Source of the DNA: Herpetosiphon sp042688385
GTDB lineage: Bacteria; Chloroflexota; Chloroflexia; Chloroflexales; Herpetosiphonaceae
Assembly (NCBI RefSeq): GCF_042688385.1
Contig: NZ_JBHUPY010000001.1
Span: forward strand, 372,001 to 436,000
DNA length: 64,000 nt
Direction of reading: 5' to 3'
The position numbers and the translations under genes are program-made. Shown piece after piece: positions 7,919-16,233 of the stretch; within the stretch, counting starts at the first letter, position 1, and each line of letters opens with the position of its first letter. Below the pieces are notes generated by a model that ran no database searches, was not told the DNA's origin, and saw nothing but the letters and a program-made list of their open reading frames with translations.

Positions 7919-8293
7919 TTAGTGTTTGGCGGTACGGGCGTTGAGCGCCTGAACGATGCCAGCCTGAATTGCCGTTACTGTCGGCGGATCGCCATCGATT
8001 TTCGCAGCAACCTGAATTTCTGGCAGTTCGGCCAAGCCACCGCGCCCAAACGGATGCCCATCGATGCTGGCGCGACCTAAGGCAATCAGCGGCGCACGAT
8101 CAACGATAAAATCGCGCCAAACATTCATAAGTGCTGGGCGCAACAACAGTGGAATTGGCCCGGTCAGCACAAAAATATCAGCATGGGCCGGAGTGGCTGC
8201 CCAGGTTAGGTTGCGCGCGCTGCGGATAGCCTCGGCTAAAATGCGAACTTCGATGCCAGTTGAGCCAGCATTTAGATGATAAACCGCAATCAC
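7919..8293 (-). CDS. HycG/EchC/NuoB-like protein lacking all Fe-S ligands
   Basis: A 124-residue protein starting at GTG 8293. GGAGG lies 6 bases upstream of it, whereas an ATG at 8305 would sit before that site. Four blocks match the small NuoB-like subunit of group 4 hydrogenases: YHLNAGSTGIEVRI (family: …GSCNGCEIEI), TPAHADIFVLTGPI, ALGRASIDGHPF (family: GACGNSGGIF) and IDGDPPTVTAIQAGI (family: IPGCPPTPAA-L-G). The positions of the four [4Fe-4S] cysteines are T, I, A and D, and the protein has no cysteine at all. It therefore cannot hold the N2 cluster. It is about half the length of HycG, with the C-terminal tail missing. It leads the five-gene operon. Confidence 0.7.
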   Translation of the reverse strand: MIAVYHLNAGSTGIEVRILAEAIRSARNLTWAATPAHADIFVLTGPIPLLLRPALMNVWRDFIVDRAPLIALGRASIDGHPFGRGGLAELPEIQVAAKIDGDPPTVTAIQAGIVQALNARTAKH

Positions 8294-8325
8294 GCTGACC
8301 TCCATTTCGTATGAAACCGCGTGCT

Positions 8326-8334
8326 AGTATACCA
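8326..8334 (-). promoter_or_regulatory. extended -10 promoter of the HycG-like operon
   Basis: On the minus strand the sequence reads TGGTATACT, a near-consensus -10 with a TG extension, about 33-41 bases upstream of the GTG start at 8293. I see no good -35 at 16-18 bases, as is common for extended -10 promoters. Confidence 0.5.
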
Positions 8335-8362
8335 GAGTCTGGGGGGCTATTGCGTGAGGAGT

Positions 8363-8400
8363 TTGATTCGGCATACAGCGTGTGCTCTATGCCGAATCAA
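8363..8400. terminator. 12-bp inverted repeat after the glycosidase gene
   Basis: TTGATTCGGCAT (8363-8374) and ATGCCGAATCAA (8389-8400) are perfect arms with a 14-base loop, 5 bases after the stop of the minus-strand glycosidase gene. There is no U-tract on that strand, so it may need Rho, or serve as an mRNA 3' end or regulatory site. It separates the glycosidase genes from the HycG-like operon. Confidence 0.5.
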
Positions 8401-8404
8401 TCGT

Positions 8405-9631
8405 TTAGCGGCCTTCTTCGGTCTTGACGGCATTAACAAAGCCTTGAATTTTTTCAAAGACTGGCCGTGGACTCCAATCGGGGTTGAGAATCCCAAATGA
8501 GGCCGTTTGATCAAGCGGGTCGGGCGAGGTTACCGCGAAGTTGAGGTTCCACACAAACATCGTGGCGACCCATGGATAATCGCGGCGGGTCATTTGCAGC
8601 GCATCGAGCACATATTGGCCTTGTTGTTCAAGGCTAATTTCGTTGCCATACTCGTAGCCTGGGCTGGTATTTTGGGTTGCCCAGCCAAACTCTGTCACCC
8701 ACACCTGATACTCGCTCATGCCATATTTATCCATCAAAATTTTGAGGTTTTCGATATGGCGGAAGTAGTGGGTTGGGCTTTCGAGCCAACCTGGGCCTGG
8801 GCCTGGCATATCGGGCCACAGGGTTGCAGGCGGGTTGTACGATGGTGAGGGATGGAAACCCACGCCATCGATGTGATCTTTGAAAATGCCATCTTTGTAG
8901 CTGAACATTTGCTCAAAGTAGGTCATATCATCGACTGCTGCTGGCGAATCGCCGGTTGAAGTCAACGCCCCTGAGATCACAAACGCTTCAGGATCAATCG
9001 GTTTGATCCGATTGTAGGCTTCAACTAAGAGATCGACATATTTGGTTGCGTCGATCGACTCACGTGAGCCACCATTTTCGTGATCAAGATTTTGCTCGTT
9101 CCAAATTTCGTAGGCTTGGACTTTGCCTTTGTATCGCACAACCAAGGCCTCGACGAAATCGCCAAAATCTTTGATGTTATCGGGCATGCCGTTGGTGCCA
9201 TCGGCGCGTGCCCACGATGGCGAACGCACAATGCTCAACAGCACTTTGATATTTTTGGCGTTGGCATCGGCGACAATCGCATCAAGCTCGCCCCAGCCAA
9301 AGTTGCCCTTGGGGCCTTCAATATCTTTCCATTGAATTTGTTGGCGTACCCAATCGAAACTTGCGTTGTTCATCAAGGTTAAGGCGCGATTGCGATCGGT
9401 ATAGTAGAGTTGGGCAGCTGCGCCATATTGCAAATAGGGCAAGGTTAATGGGTTGCCGCTGGTAACTGCTGGGTTCGTGCCCGTGGTTGGGGCCGCAGTT
9501 TCCGGCGTTGCTGTTGCTGCCTCAGGATTCGTTGGTTGGGCGGTAGGAGCGCTATCGCCACCACAGGCCGCCAAGATATTAACTGCGAGTAAGCAGCCCA
9601 TGGCGGCACTTAACCAGCGTAATTTTCGCAT
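8405..9631 (-). CDS. secreted lipoprotein, clan GH-A glycosidase-like
   Basis: A 408-residue protein beginning at ATG 9631, with GAGGAG 6 bases upstream. A lipoprotein signal (residues 1-22) ends in ILAAC, placing lipidated C23 on the outer face of the membrane. A P/T/A-rich linker (25-62) leads to a TIM-barrel domain. WNEQN (177-181) supplies the probable acid/base E179, and WVTEFGWAT supplies the nucleophile E314, the clan GH-A arrangement seen in GH5, GH39 and relatives. The substrate is not predictable; a polysaccharide or glycoside outside the cell is likely. The catalytic domain is closely similar to that of the next gene upstream, so the pair arose by tandem duplication. Confidence 0.8.
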   Translation of the reverse strand: MRKLRWLSAAMGCLLAVNILAACGGDSAPTAQPTNPEAATATPETAAPTTGTNPAVTSGNPLTLPYLQYGAAAQLYYTDRNRALTLMNNASFDWVRQQIQWKDIEGPKGNFGWGELDAIVADANAKNIKVLLSIVRSPSWARADGTNGMPDNIKDFGDFVEALVVRYKGKVQAYEIWNEQNLDHENGGSRESIDATKYVDLLVEAYNRIKPIDPEAFVISGALTSTGDSPAAVDDMTYFEQMFSYKDGIFKDHIDGVGFHPSPSYNPPATLWPDMPGPGPGWLESPTHYFRHIENLKILMDKYGMSEYQVWVTEFGWATQNTSPGYEYGNEISLEQQGQYVLDALQMTRRDYPWVATMFVWNLNFAVTSPDPLDQTASFGILNPDWSPRPVFEKIQGFVNAVKTEEGR

Positions 9632-9654
9632 ATCAAACTCCTCGTCAGACAACA

Positions 9655-9698
9655 AACACGAAGATCAAACACTGGCTTCAGAGCGTGATCTTCGTGTT
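9655..9698. terminator. 13-bp stem-loop between the two glycosidase genes
   Basis: AACACGAAGATCA (9655-9667) and TGATCTTCGTGTT (9686-9698) are perfect arms around an 18-base loop. On the minus strand a T-rich stretch follows, so it can terminate or attenuate transcription from the upstream paralog before the second one. The arms contain the CACGAAG core of the 9-bp repeat words found elsewhere in the window. Confidence 0.55.
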
Positions 9699-9719
9699 GT
9701 GTAAACCGACCTCGGTTAA

Positions 9720-11480
9720 TTATTTATGGGTTGCTGCAAATTGTTGTAAGCGGGTATAGGCTGGGCGTGGGCTCCAATCAGGGTTCAATACCCCGAACGA
9801 AGCGGTTTCGTGCAGCGGATCAAATGAAGTCACCGCGAAGTTTAAGTTCCACACGAACATTGCGCCAACCCATGGAGCGTAATCGTAGCGAGCCATGTAC
9901 ATTGCTCGTTCGAGGTACGCGCCTTGTTCTTCGAGGGTGTTCGAGTTGCCATATTCAAAGCCTGGGCTGGTGTTGGCGGTTGCCCAGCCAATTTCGGTTA
10001 CCCAAATTTGGCGGTCGCCGTTGCCACTGTTGGCCAGCACTTGATAGACATCTTCGATCCGTCGCCAGTAGAATTCTGAGTTGTCGCGCCAGCCTGGGCC
10101 TGGGCCTGGATTGTCTGGCCACTTGGTATCTGGTGGATTGTAGGTGCCACCAAAGTGCGCCCCAATTACGTCGACGTTGCTCCAGAATTTAGGAATTGCA
10201 AACATTTGGCTGAAGTAAATCAGCTCGTCAATTGCAATATCACTGCGATTGGTTGCGGTTGGCGTTGGCGAGCCAGAAACCACAATCGCTTCTGGGTCGG
10301 CAGCTTTCACGCCTTTGTAGGCATATTCAAGCATATCGACATAATATGAAGCGGTTGCAACTACGCCACCATTTTCAATCGCGTAATTTTGCTCATTCCA
10401 AATTTCGTAGGCTTGAACTTTGCCTTTGTAGCGTTGTGCCATGCGCTGCATGAAATCGCCAAATTTGGGGAAGTTGCGGCGTGATGGTAAGCCATGGGTG
10501 CCATTTTCGCTGGCCCATTCAGGCGAACGCACGACACTCAGCAGCACTTTAATCCCTTTGGCGTGTGCTTCGTTGACCACTTTATCCAACTCGCCCCAGT
10601 AGATTGTACCGTCGGCAGCTTGGAGATCTTCCCATGGTGCTTGTTGGCGAATCCAGCCGAAAGCTGCATTGTTGACCAATTGATACAAGCGATCGCGTTC
10701 TTGGTAGAAAGCTTGGACATTATAGCCATAGACAAAATCGGCTGGAATGGCTTCGGCGCGAGTGTGATAGCGGAAGAACCATTCTTTGACTGCCAATTTT
10801 GGCTCGTCTTTGTGTTCGTTGTAATATTGTTTGCCCAACAAACCAAGCAACACTTGATATTCAGGCTTTTCTTCTGGGTGATATTCGAAGCGGTTGCGTT
10901 CGAAATATTGGACCCAATAGACTTTGCCCGTATCGGGGTTCAGCTCTTGGAATGGCTCCGACAAAGGATAGCCAAACACCGACAAGCCACCATAATTGCG
11001 CCAGAAGGTCAAGAATGGGCCAGGGGTGTTGGTCAAGGTGTGTTCGGTTTCAGGGAACCAAACCGTGCCATTGTTGGGGTTAGCAACTGGCTTGAAGGCT
11101 GGCTCGTTTTCGCGACCCTTGGCCAATTCTTTGCCTAACAAGCGCCCAAGCACAAAGTATTTGTTGCCATTGGTTGGGTGATTGAAGTTTTCAGGGTGCT
11201 CTTCTAAGATGGCGCGTTCGAAATATTGCACCAAATAGAATTTACCAGGCTCGGTAAAGCTTTCTTGGACAAATGGCAAAGAAATAGGATAGCCCAAGAC
11301 GCGCATAGCGTTTGGCGTATTCTTCCAAAATTGCCAAAAATAGTTGACCGCTGATTGCCCGGTTTCGGGGAAATACTGGGCTAAAGGCGGCGGCGGTGTA
11401 GCCTCGGCCTTGGTTCCAGGTAGCACTACGCCCATGGCAATAAGCATGAGCAGGCCAAGACGAACCCATCGTCGTCGCAT
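9720..11480 (-). CDS. secreted two-domain protein: FGYPLSE repeats plus GH-A glycosidase domain
   Basis: A 586-residue protein with a Sec signal peptide (1-25, cleavage near TKA-EAT) and AGGAGA 6 bases before the ATG. Two copies of a roughly 95-residue module follow (36-130 and 140-235). Each has FPET, a W-rich helix, LGYP or FGYPLSEPF, VQYFER and LLGK, a module that recurs in secreted Chloroflexota proteins. The TIM-barrel domain (about 250-582) has WNEQN with E363 and WVTEIGWAT with E496 as the probable catalytic pair. The repeats may bind cell wall or polysaccharide; that is inference. It is the longer paralog of the following lipoprotein gene. Confidence 0.8.
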   Translation of the reverse strand: MRRRWVRLGLLMLIAMGVVLPGTKAEATPPPPLAQYFPETGQSAVNYFWQFWKNTPNAMRVLGYPISLPFVQESFTEPGKFYLVQYFERAILEEHPENFNHPTNGNKYFVLGRLLGKELAKGRENEPAFKPVANPNNGTVWFPETEHTLTNTPGPFLTFWRNYGGLSVFGYPLSEPFQELNPDTGKVYWVQYFERNRFEYHPEEKPEYQVLLGLLGKQYYNEHKDEPKLAVKEWFFRYHTRAEAIPADFVYGYNVQAFYQERDRLYQLVNNAAFGWIRQQAPWEDLQAADGTIYWGELDKVVNEAHAKGIKVLLSVVRSPEWASENGTHGLPSRRNFPKFGDFMQRMAQRYKGKVQAYEIWNEQNYAIENGGVVATASYYVDMLEYAYKGVKAADPEAIVVSGSPTPTATNRSDIAIDELIYFSQMFAIPKFWSNVDVIGAHFGGTYNPPDTKWPDNPGPGPGWRDNSEFYWRRIEDVYQVLANSGNGDRQIWVTEIGWATANTSPGFEYGNSNTLEEQGAYLERAMYMARYDYAPWVGAMFVWNLNFAVTSFDPLHETASFGVLNPDWSPRPAYTRLQQFAATHK

Positions 11481-11594
11481 GGCATTCTCCTTTTATCGAA
11501 GCACTAAATCGTTCGCAAGCAATTGCTTAGGTCTGACTGCGTAATAGTAGCATGCCCAACCTGATAAATTGCTTATAGCCTACTGATGAGCACG

Positions 11595-12440
11595 TTACGA
11601 ATTGATTGCAATGTCCAAGCTGATGTCGAGCGCAACCGCTGAGTGGGTAATCGCGCCGCACGAAATGAGGTTCACTCCCGTTTCGGCAACGGCCCGAATC
11701 CGCTCAAGCGTAATGCCACCAGAAGCCTCAACCAAAGCCCGTCCAGCAATTAACTGCACCGCTTCGCTCATGGCTTCAATTGACATATTATCAAGCATGA
11801 TAATGTCGGCTCCGCCATCAAGCGCTGCTTGTACCCCCGCCAAATCTTCAACTTCAACCTCGATTTTGGTGGTGTGCGGCGCGACAGCCCGTGCTCGCTG
11901 CACTGCGCCAACAATATCGTGGCCACCAAGCGCCAGATGATTGTCTTTGATCAACACGCCATCGCCCAAATTGAAGCGATGATTGGCTCCGCCGCCCGCC
12001 CGCACTGCAGCTTTTTCCAAAGCGCGCCAGCCGGGCGTGGTTTTGCGCGTATCAACCAATTTGGCTTGGGTTCCGGCGATTTTGGCAACATACAATGCCG
12101 TTTTGCTGGCAATGCCCGAAAGCCGCTGCAAAAAGTTAAGCATGGTGCGTTCGGCCATCAGCACCGAGCGCGCTGGCCCGCTGAGATAGGCCACAATCGT
12201 GCCATACTCAACTGTTGCGCCATCGTTCAGCATTGCTTGCCACTCTAAGGCTGGGTCGACCAAACGGCAAACTGCCGCCGCAACTTCCATGCCCGCGAGC
12301 ACACCTTGATCTTTAACTAAAACATGGGCTTTGGCTGTTAAATCAGCCGGAATTGTGGCTAATGATGTTAAGTCGCCACCATCGAGGTCTTCTGCTAACG
12401 CCAATTCAATCAGGCGTTGAGTTGCTTGAGGAAGGTACAT
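11595..12440 (-). CDS. nadC: nicotinate-nucleotide pyrophosphorylase (quinolinate phosphoribosyltransferase)
   Basis: Converts quinolinate and PRPP to nicotinate mononucleotide, CO2 and PPi in de novo NAD synthesis. Starting at ATG 12440 gives 281 residues, the usual length. Motifs are LALAEDLDGGDLTS near the N-terminus, VDTRKTTPGWRALEKAAVRAGG with the PRPP/quinolinate-binding R and K residues, NHRFNLGDGVLIKDNH, EVEVEDLAGV, IMLDNM and ASGGI. The frame is open to 12560, but the extra 40 residues do not resemble the family and have weak binding sites. nadA and nadB are not in the window. The gene lies after pncB on the same strand, with a 237-base AT-rich gap. Confidence 0.93.
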   Translation of the reverse strand: MYLPQATQRLIELALAEDLDGGDLTSLATIPADLTAKAHVLVKDQGVLAGMEVAAAVCRLVDPALEWQAMLNDGATVEYGTIVAYLSGPARSVLMAERTMLNFLQRLSGIASKTALYVAKIAGTQAKLVDTRKTTPGWRALEKAAVRAGGGANHRFNLGDGVLIKDNHLALGGHDIVGAVQRARAVAPHTTKIEVEVEDLAGVQAALDGGADIIMLDNMSIEAMSEAVQLIAGRALVEASGGITLERIRAVAETGVNLISCGAITHSAVALDISLDIAINS

Positions 12441-12677
12441 TGCACAAACACCATTGTCCTTGTACATTGGGTTTCGATTGTCAATCATAGCATAAAAATC
12501 CTTGTTGCGGGGATCAATCTGCCCAAGCGACCACGAATCCTGCAAACAACCCATGCTCAATGGTATTGCTCACAGGATTCTCTGGCAGTATCGATTTGGC
12601 TGATTGAATAATAAATTTATTAAAAATCTTTATAAATAAGCCATCAAATACGCATCTGCTCATTAATATGATCAGAT

Positions 12678-14213
12678 TTAGCTTTTGCGCATCTCTTTAA
12701 TTAAGTTCTGTTTCAATTCCCATAAGCGTTGGCTCAGCGAAACGTGATAGATGTGGGGATTGACCAAGCGCAACACGCCAGGATCAAGCCGCGCCAAATC
12801 GCGCACGCGGCGTTCGCGCAACTCGGCCAAATCGGGCACATCAACGACGCGCCGCCCAGAATCGAGCACAGTGGCATACAAGGCTTCAATGGTGTGGTCG
12901 GCAGGCGTGAGCGTGCGTTGTTTGCCTGCATCAGTTGGGTGATACAAATTCAGCGCTTCGCTTTGCTGGGGATGTTCGTCATCCAAGGTCAGCACATCGG
13001 CGCTAGCGCGGCCACGGCTATCATAGACCCGCCATGCTGCTTTACGGCCTGGCGTTGGGGTTTTCTGGGGGTTTTCCGAAAGCTTGATTGCAGGCTTCCA
13101 TGTATCGCGATCAAATAATGAAACCAATTTGTACACGCCACCCAATGCTGGCTCGCCCCACGATGTGACCAAATGCGTGCCAACCCCAAAGACCAAGCGC
13201 TTAATCACAGCATCGGCTTCGAGGCCATAGCGCGGCGCTTCGGCGCGAATTTGGGTCAGAATTTGCCAAATCACCAGCTCATCGAGATTGTTTGAAAGCA
13301 CAATTGCCACATCGGGAAAGCCAGCGCTATTGAGCATTTTGGCCGATTGAATACTGAGATAGGCCAAGTCGCCAGAATCAAGCCGAATGCCAACGGGTTT
13401 GTGGCCTTGGCGGCGCAGTTTTTCAAACACCTTGATTGCGTTCGGCACGCCACTTTCCAAGGTATTGATTGTATCGACGAGCAGCAATGTGTCGTCGGGG
13501 TAGGCTTCGGCGTAGGCTTCGAATGCGCCTAATTCGCCCATGCCCAAGGCCATGGCGGTTTGGACCAAGCTATGAGCATGCGTGCCGCTTGGTTGCACGC
13601 CCATATCGAGCGCTGCGCCGACATTCGACGAGGTATCAGCGCCGCCGATTAATGCAGCGCGGGTGGCCAAATTAGCTCCCCAGCCTTGGGCGCGGCGCAA
13701 GCCAAATTCCAAAAACAAGCCATCGCCAGCGCTTTCGCGCACCCGCGCCGCTTTGGTGGCAATCAAAGTGCTGAAGTTGAGCATATTCAGCAACGGCGTT
13801 TCGAGAATTTGGGCCAATACCAGCGGGCCTTCGACAATCGTCATTGGCACGGTATGGTGCACCACACGGCCTTCGGGAATTGCGCGAATCGTCAGATTGC
13901 GCAGATCGCCATATTTGCGCAGCCAGCCCAAGAAATCGCTGCTAAACAAAGGTTGGCCGGTGCGACCTTTCATGGTCGAAAGTGCGCCAATTTCGCCCTC
14001 GCCAAAGCGCGCCGTATCCATCCATTCGAGCAATGGTTGCATGCCTGCGGCTACTGCATAGCCCGCTGCATGCGCGCCATAATTGGGATAGGCCCGGAAA
14101 TAGTGGTCGAACAAGGCTGGTCGCTCGTGCAGCCCCAAACGATAATAAACCTGCGACATGGTTAGCTGATATTGATCGGTGAAGAGAATGCCATGTTGAA
14201 AGCGCGTTGTCAT
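12678..14213 (-). CDS. pncB: nicotinate phosphoribosyltransferase
   Basis: Salvages nicotinate to nicotinate mononucleotide with PRPP, ATP-stimulated. The 511-residue protein begins FTDQYQLTMSQVYY, the family's N-terminal block, and carries FLEFGLRRAQG (catalytic region), the GADTSSNVGAALDMGVQPSGTHAHS block, GIRLDSGDLAYLS, and FGVGTHLVTS near 330. AAGGA lies 9 bases before the ATG. Together with the downstream nadC it covers both routes to nicotinate mononucleotide. A perfect 21-bp palindrome over its -10 element (14244-14264) suggests repression, plausibly linked to NAD status. Confidence 0.93.
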   Translation of the reverse strand: MTTRFQHGILFTDQYQLTMSQVYYRLGLHERPALFDHYFRAYPNYGAHAAGYAVAAGMQPLLEWMDTARFGEGEIGALSTMKGRTGQPLFSSDFLGWLRKYGDLRNLTIRAIPEGRVVHHTVPMTIVEGPLVLAQILETPLLNMLNFSTLIATKAARVRESAGDGLFLEFGLRRAQGWGANLATRAALIGGADTSSNVGAALDMGVQPSGTHAHSLVQTAMALGMGELGAFEAYAEAYPDDTLLLVDTINTLESGVPNAIKVFEKLRRQGHKPVGIRLDSGDLAYLSIQSAKMLNSAGFPDVAIVLSNNLDELVIWQILTQIRAEAPRYGLEADAVIKRLVFGVGTHLVTSWGEPALGGVYKLVSLFDRDTWKPAIKLSENPQKTPTPGRKAAWRVYDSRGRASADVLTLDDEHPQQSEALNLYHPTDAGKQRTLTPADHTIEALYATVLDSGRRVVDVPDLAELRERRVRDLARLDPGVLRLVNPHIYHVSLSQRLWELKQNLIKEMRKS

Positions 14214-14243
14214 CTATCACGTCCTTTACAATTGTAAATTGAC

Positions 14244-14280
14244 TTAGTGTCTATAATACACTAATTAACAAGAATTGCAA
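14244..14280 (-). promoter_or_regulatory. pncB promoter with palindromic operator
   Basis: On the minus strand a -35 TTGCAA (14275-14280), a 16-base spacer and a -10 TATTAT (14253-14258) form a sigma-70-type promoter. A perfect inverted repeat, TTAGTGT-N7-ACACTAA (14244-14264), covers the -10, so a bound dimer would block initiation. The regulator is unknown; a Nudix-related (NrtR-type) NAD regulator is one possibility. Confidence 0.6.
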
Positions 14281-14282
14281 TA

Positions 14283-14461
14283 TGATCCACGAAGGACACG
14301 AAGAGCACGAAGGATGGAACCGCGAAGAGCACGAAGGACACGAAGGTTAAGTTTTTCGCCACAGATTGGCACAGATTTGTTTGATTATGCTTTCCCAAAG
14401 CCTAGCGCCAATGGCCCATAGCCTGATCCCTTTTGATTTCTGATTTCTGCCTTCTGACTTT
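14283..14461. repeat. ordered block of short tandem repeats (word block 2)
   Basis: Lies between the divergent pncB and mutase genes. In order: CACGAAGGA/CACGAAGAG nonads (14288-14346), CACAGATT units (14350-14377), GCCAATGGCCCATAGCC (14407-14423) and TTTTGATTTC/TGATTTCTGCC/TTCTGAC units (14430-14461). The word order matches block 1. The block ends immediately before the mutase -10 TACAAT (14468-14473, with a TGC extension), so repeat DNA occupies the -35 region. Confidence 0.8.
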
Positions 14462-14527
14462 CTTTGCTACAATGGATGCATATCGCATGAACGTTGAGAT
14501 TTTTCATAACCCAAGGGGGAAACGACG

Positions 14528-16207
14528 ATGTTTAGTCCCGATCAGTTAGCTCAAATGCGGGCGGCGCAGGAGCGCTGGAACGATGAAACGCTGGCTCCGA
14601 CGCTCCAGAAAACTCCTGAACGTCCGGCGTTATTTAGCACCGTCTCAAGCGAGCCGATTCAGCGGTTGTATACGCCGCTCGATATTGCCGATACCGATTA
14701 TGCCAAGGATATTAGCTTCCCTGGCGAGTTTCCCTATACCCGTGGGATTCACCCAACTGGCTATCGTGGCAAGCTCTGGACAATGCGCATGTTTGCTGGT
14801 TTTGGCACTGCTGAAGAAACCAATGCTCGCTTTAAATATCTGTTGAGCCAAGGCCAAACTGGGCTTTCGACCGCCTTCGATATGCCAACCCTCTATGGTC
14901 GCGACACCGATCATCCCTTGGTTGAAGGCGAATTTGGCAAGTGTGGCGTGGCCGTCACTTCGTTGGCCGATATGGAAATTTTGTTCGATGGCATTCCATT
15001 GGATCAAGTGACCACATCGATGACGATTAACTCGCCAGCGGCGATTGTTTGGGCGATGTATATTGCGGCGGCTGAAAAACGCGGCTTTCCGCGCGCCAAA
15101 TTGGGTGGCACACTCCAAAACGACATCCTCAAAGAATATGCAGCCCAAAACGAATATATTTTCCCAATTGCCCCATCAATGCGCTTGGTCGTCGATACGA
15201 TTGAATTTGCTGCGCAACACATGCCCAAGTGGAATCCAGTCTCAGTTAGTGGCTATCACATTCGCGAAGCTGGCTCAACTGCGGCCCAAGAATTAGCCTT
15301 TACGCTTGGTGATGGCTTGGCCTATGTCAAAGCCTGTATCAAACGCGGCATGAATATTGATGATTTTGCGCCACGAATTTCCTACTTCTTCAATGCCCAC
15401 AACGATTTCTTCGAAGAAATTGCCAAATATCGCGCTGCACGGCGGGTTTGGGCACGCCAAATGCGCGATGTCTATGGCGCGAAAAATCCCCGTTCGTGGT
15501 GGATGCGTTTTCACACTCAGACCGCTGGCGTTTCGCTTACCGCCCAACAACCAGAAAACAACATTGTGCGGGTCGCAATTCAAGCGCTGGCAGCGGTCAT
15601 CGGCGGCACGCAATCGTTGCACACCGATGCCATGGACGAAGCGTTGGCCTTGCCATCGGAAAAAGCGGTGACAATTGCGCTGCGTACCCAGCAAATCATT
15701 GCTGAAGAAAGCGGTGTGATCAACACCGTCGATCCGTTGGCTGGCTCGTACTTTGTTGAAGCCTTGACCAACCGCATGGAAGCAGAATGTCTCGATTACT
15801 TCCGCCGCATCGAAGAGCAAGGTGGCATGGAAGCTGCATTGGAAAAAGGCTGGATTCAACAACAAATTGCCGATTCGTCGTATCGTTTCCAGCAAGAGGT
15901 TGATAGCGGCCAGCGCGGCTTTGTTGGGGTCAACAAATACACCGTTGATGACCCAATTGAAATTCCAATTTTGCAAATGGACCCCAACGGCGAGAGCAAA
16001 CACATGGCACGTTTGAACAAAGTGCGCAATGAACGTGATCAAGCGCGTTGGGCGGCAGCTATGAATGATTTGCGCCAAGCAGCGCAAGGCGATCACAATC
16101 TGATGGAACCAATTTTGGCAGCGGTCAATGCCTATGCCACCTTGGGCGAAATGTGCGATGTGCTGCGCGAAGTCTTTGGTGTGTATCAAGAAGTGATGAT
16201 TGTCTAA
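14528..16207 (+). CDS. mcmA: methylmalonyl-CoA mutase, large (catalytic) subunit
   Basis: A 559-residue protein matching the catalytic TIM-barrel half of methylmalonyl-CoA mutase, which interconverts methylmalonyl-CoA and succinyl-CoA with adenosylcobalamin. Motifs include YTRGIHPTGYRGKLWTMRMFAGF near 80 (substrate channel), GLSTAFDMPTLYG, TTSMTINSPAA, GTLQNDILKEY, SVSGYHIREAGSTA, FHTQTAGVSLTAQQPENN and GGTQSLHTDAMDEALALPS. The C-terminal cobalamin-binding domain is absent, as in two-subunit enzymes whose small subunit is a separate gene; that gene is not nearby. AGGGGGAAA precedes the ATG. The next downstream gene is unrelated, so it is probably monocistronic. An antisense frame of 317 codons over its 3' half is a coding shadow. 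Confidence 0.92.
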   Translation: MFSPDQLAQMRAAQERWNDETLAPTLQKTPERPALFSTVSSEPIQRLYTPLDIADTDYAKDISFPGEFPYTRGIHPTGYRGKLWTMRMFAGFGTAEETNARFKYLLSQGQTGLSTAFDMPTLYGRDTDHPLVEGEFGKCGVAVTSLADMEILFDGIPLDQVTTSMTINSPAAIVWAMYIAAAEKRGFPRAKLGGTLQNDILKEYAAQNEYIFPIAPSMRLVVDTIEFAAQHMPKWNPVSVSGYHIREAGSTAAQELAFTLGDGLAYVKACIKRGMNIDDFAPRISYFFNAHNDFFEEIAKYRAARRVWARQMRDVYGAKNPRSWWMRFHTQTAGVSLTAQQPENNIVRVAIQALAAVIGGTQSLHTDAMDEALALPSEKAVTIALRTQQIIAEESGVINTVDPLAGSYFVEALTNRMEAECLDYFRRIEEQGGMEAALEKGWIQQQIADSSYRFQQEVDSGQRGFVGVNKYTVDDPIEIPILQMDPNGESKHMARLNKVRNERDQARWAAAMNDLRQAAQGDHNLMEPILAAVNAYATLGEMCDVLREVFGVYQEVMIV

Positions 16208-16212
16208 TTTGA

Positions 16213-16232
16213 ACAAAGAGCATAGAACATAG
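16213..16232. repeat. AGAACAT heptads after the mutase gene
   Basis: GAGCATAGAACATAG, two to three heptads, follow the mutase stop by a few bases and lead directly into a palindromic element. The same words return inverted (CTATGTTCTATGCTC) at 16460-16495, just before the next gene. Confidence 0.7.
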
Positions 16233-16233
16233 C

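Noticed and set aside
13582..14165. Two 159-codon frames antisense to pncB
   Set aside because: They are coding shadows of pncB; composition is rich in R and A without motifs or start signals.
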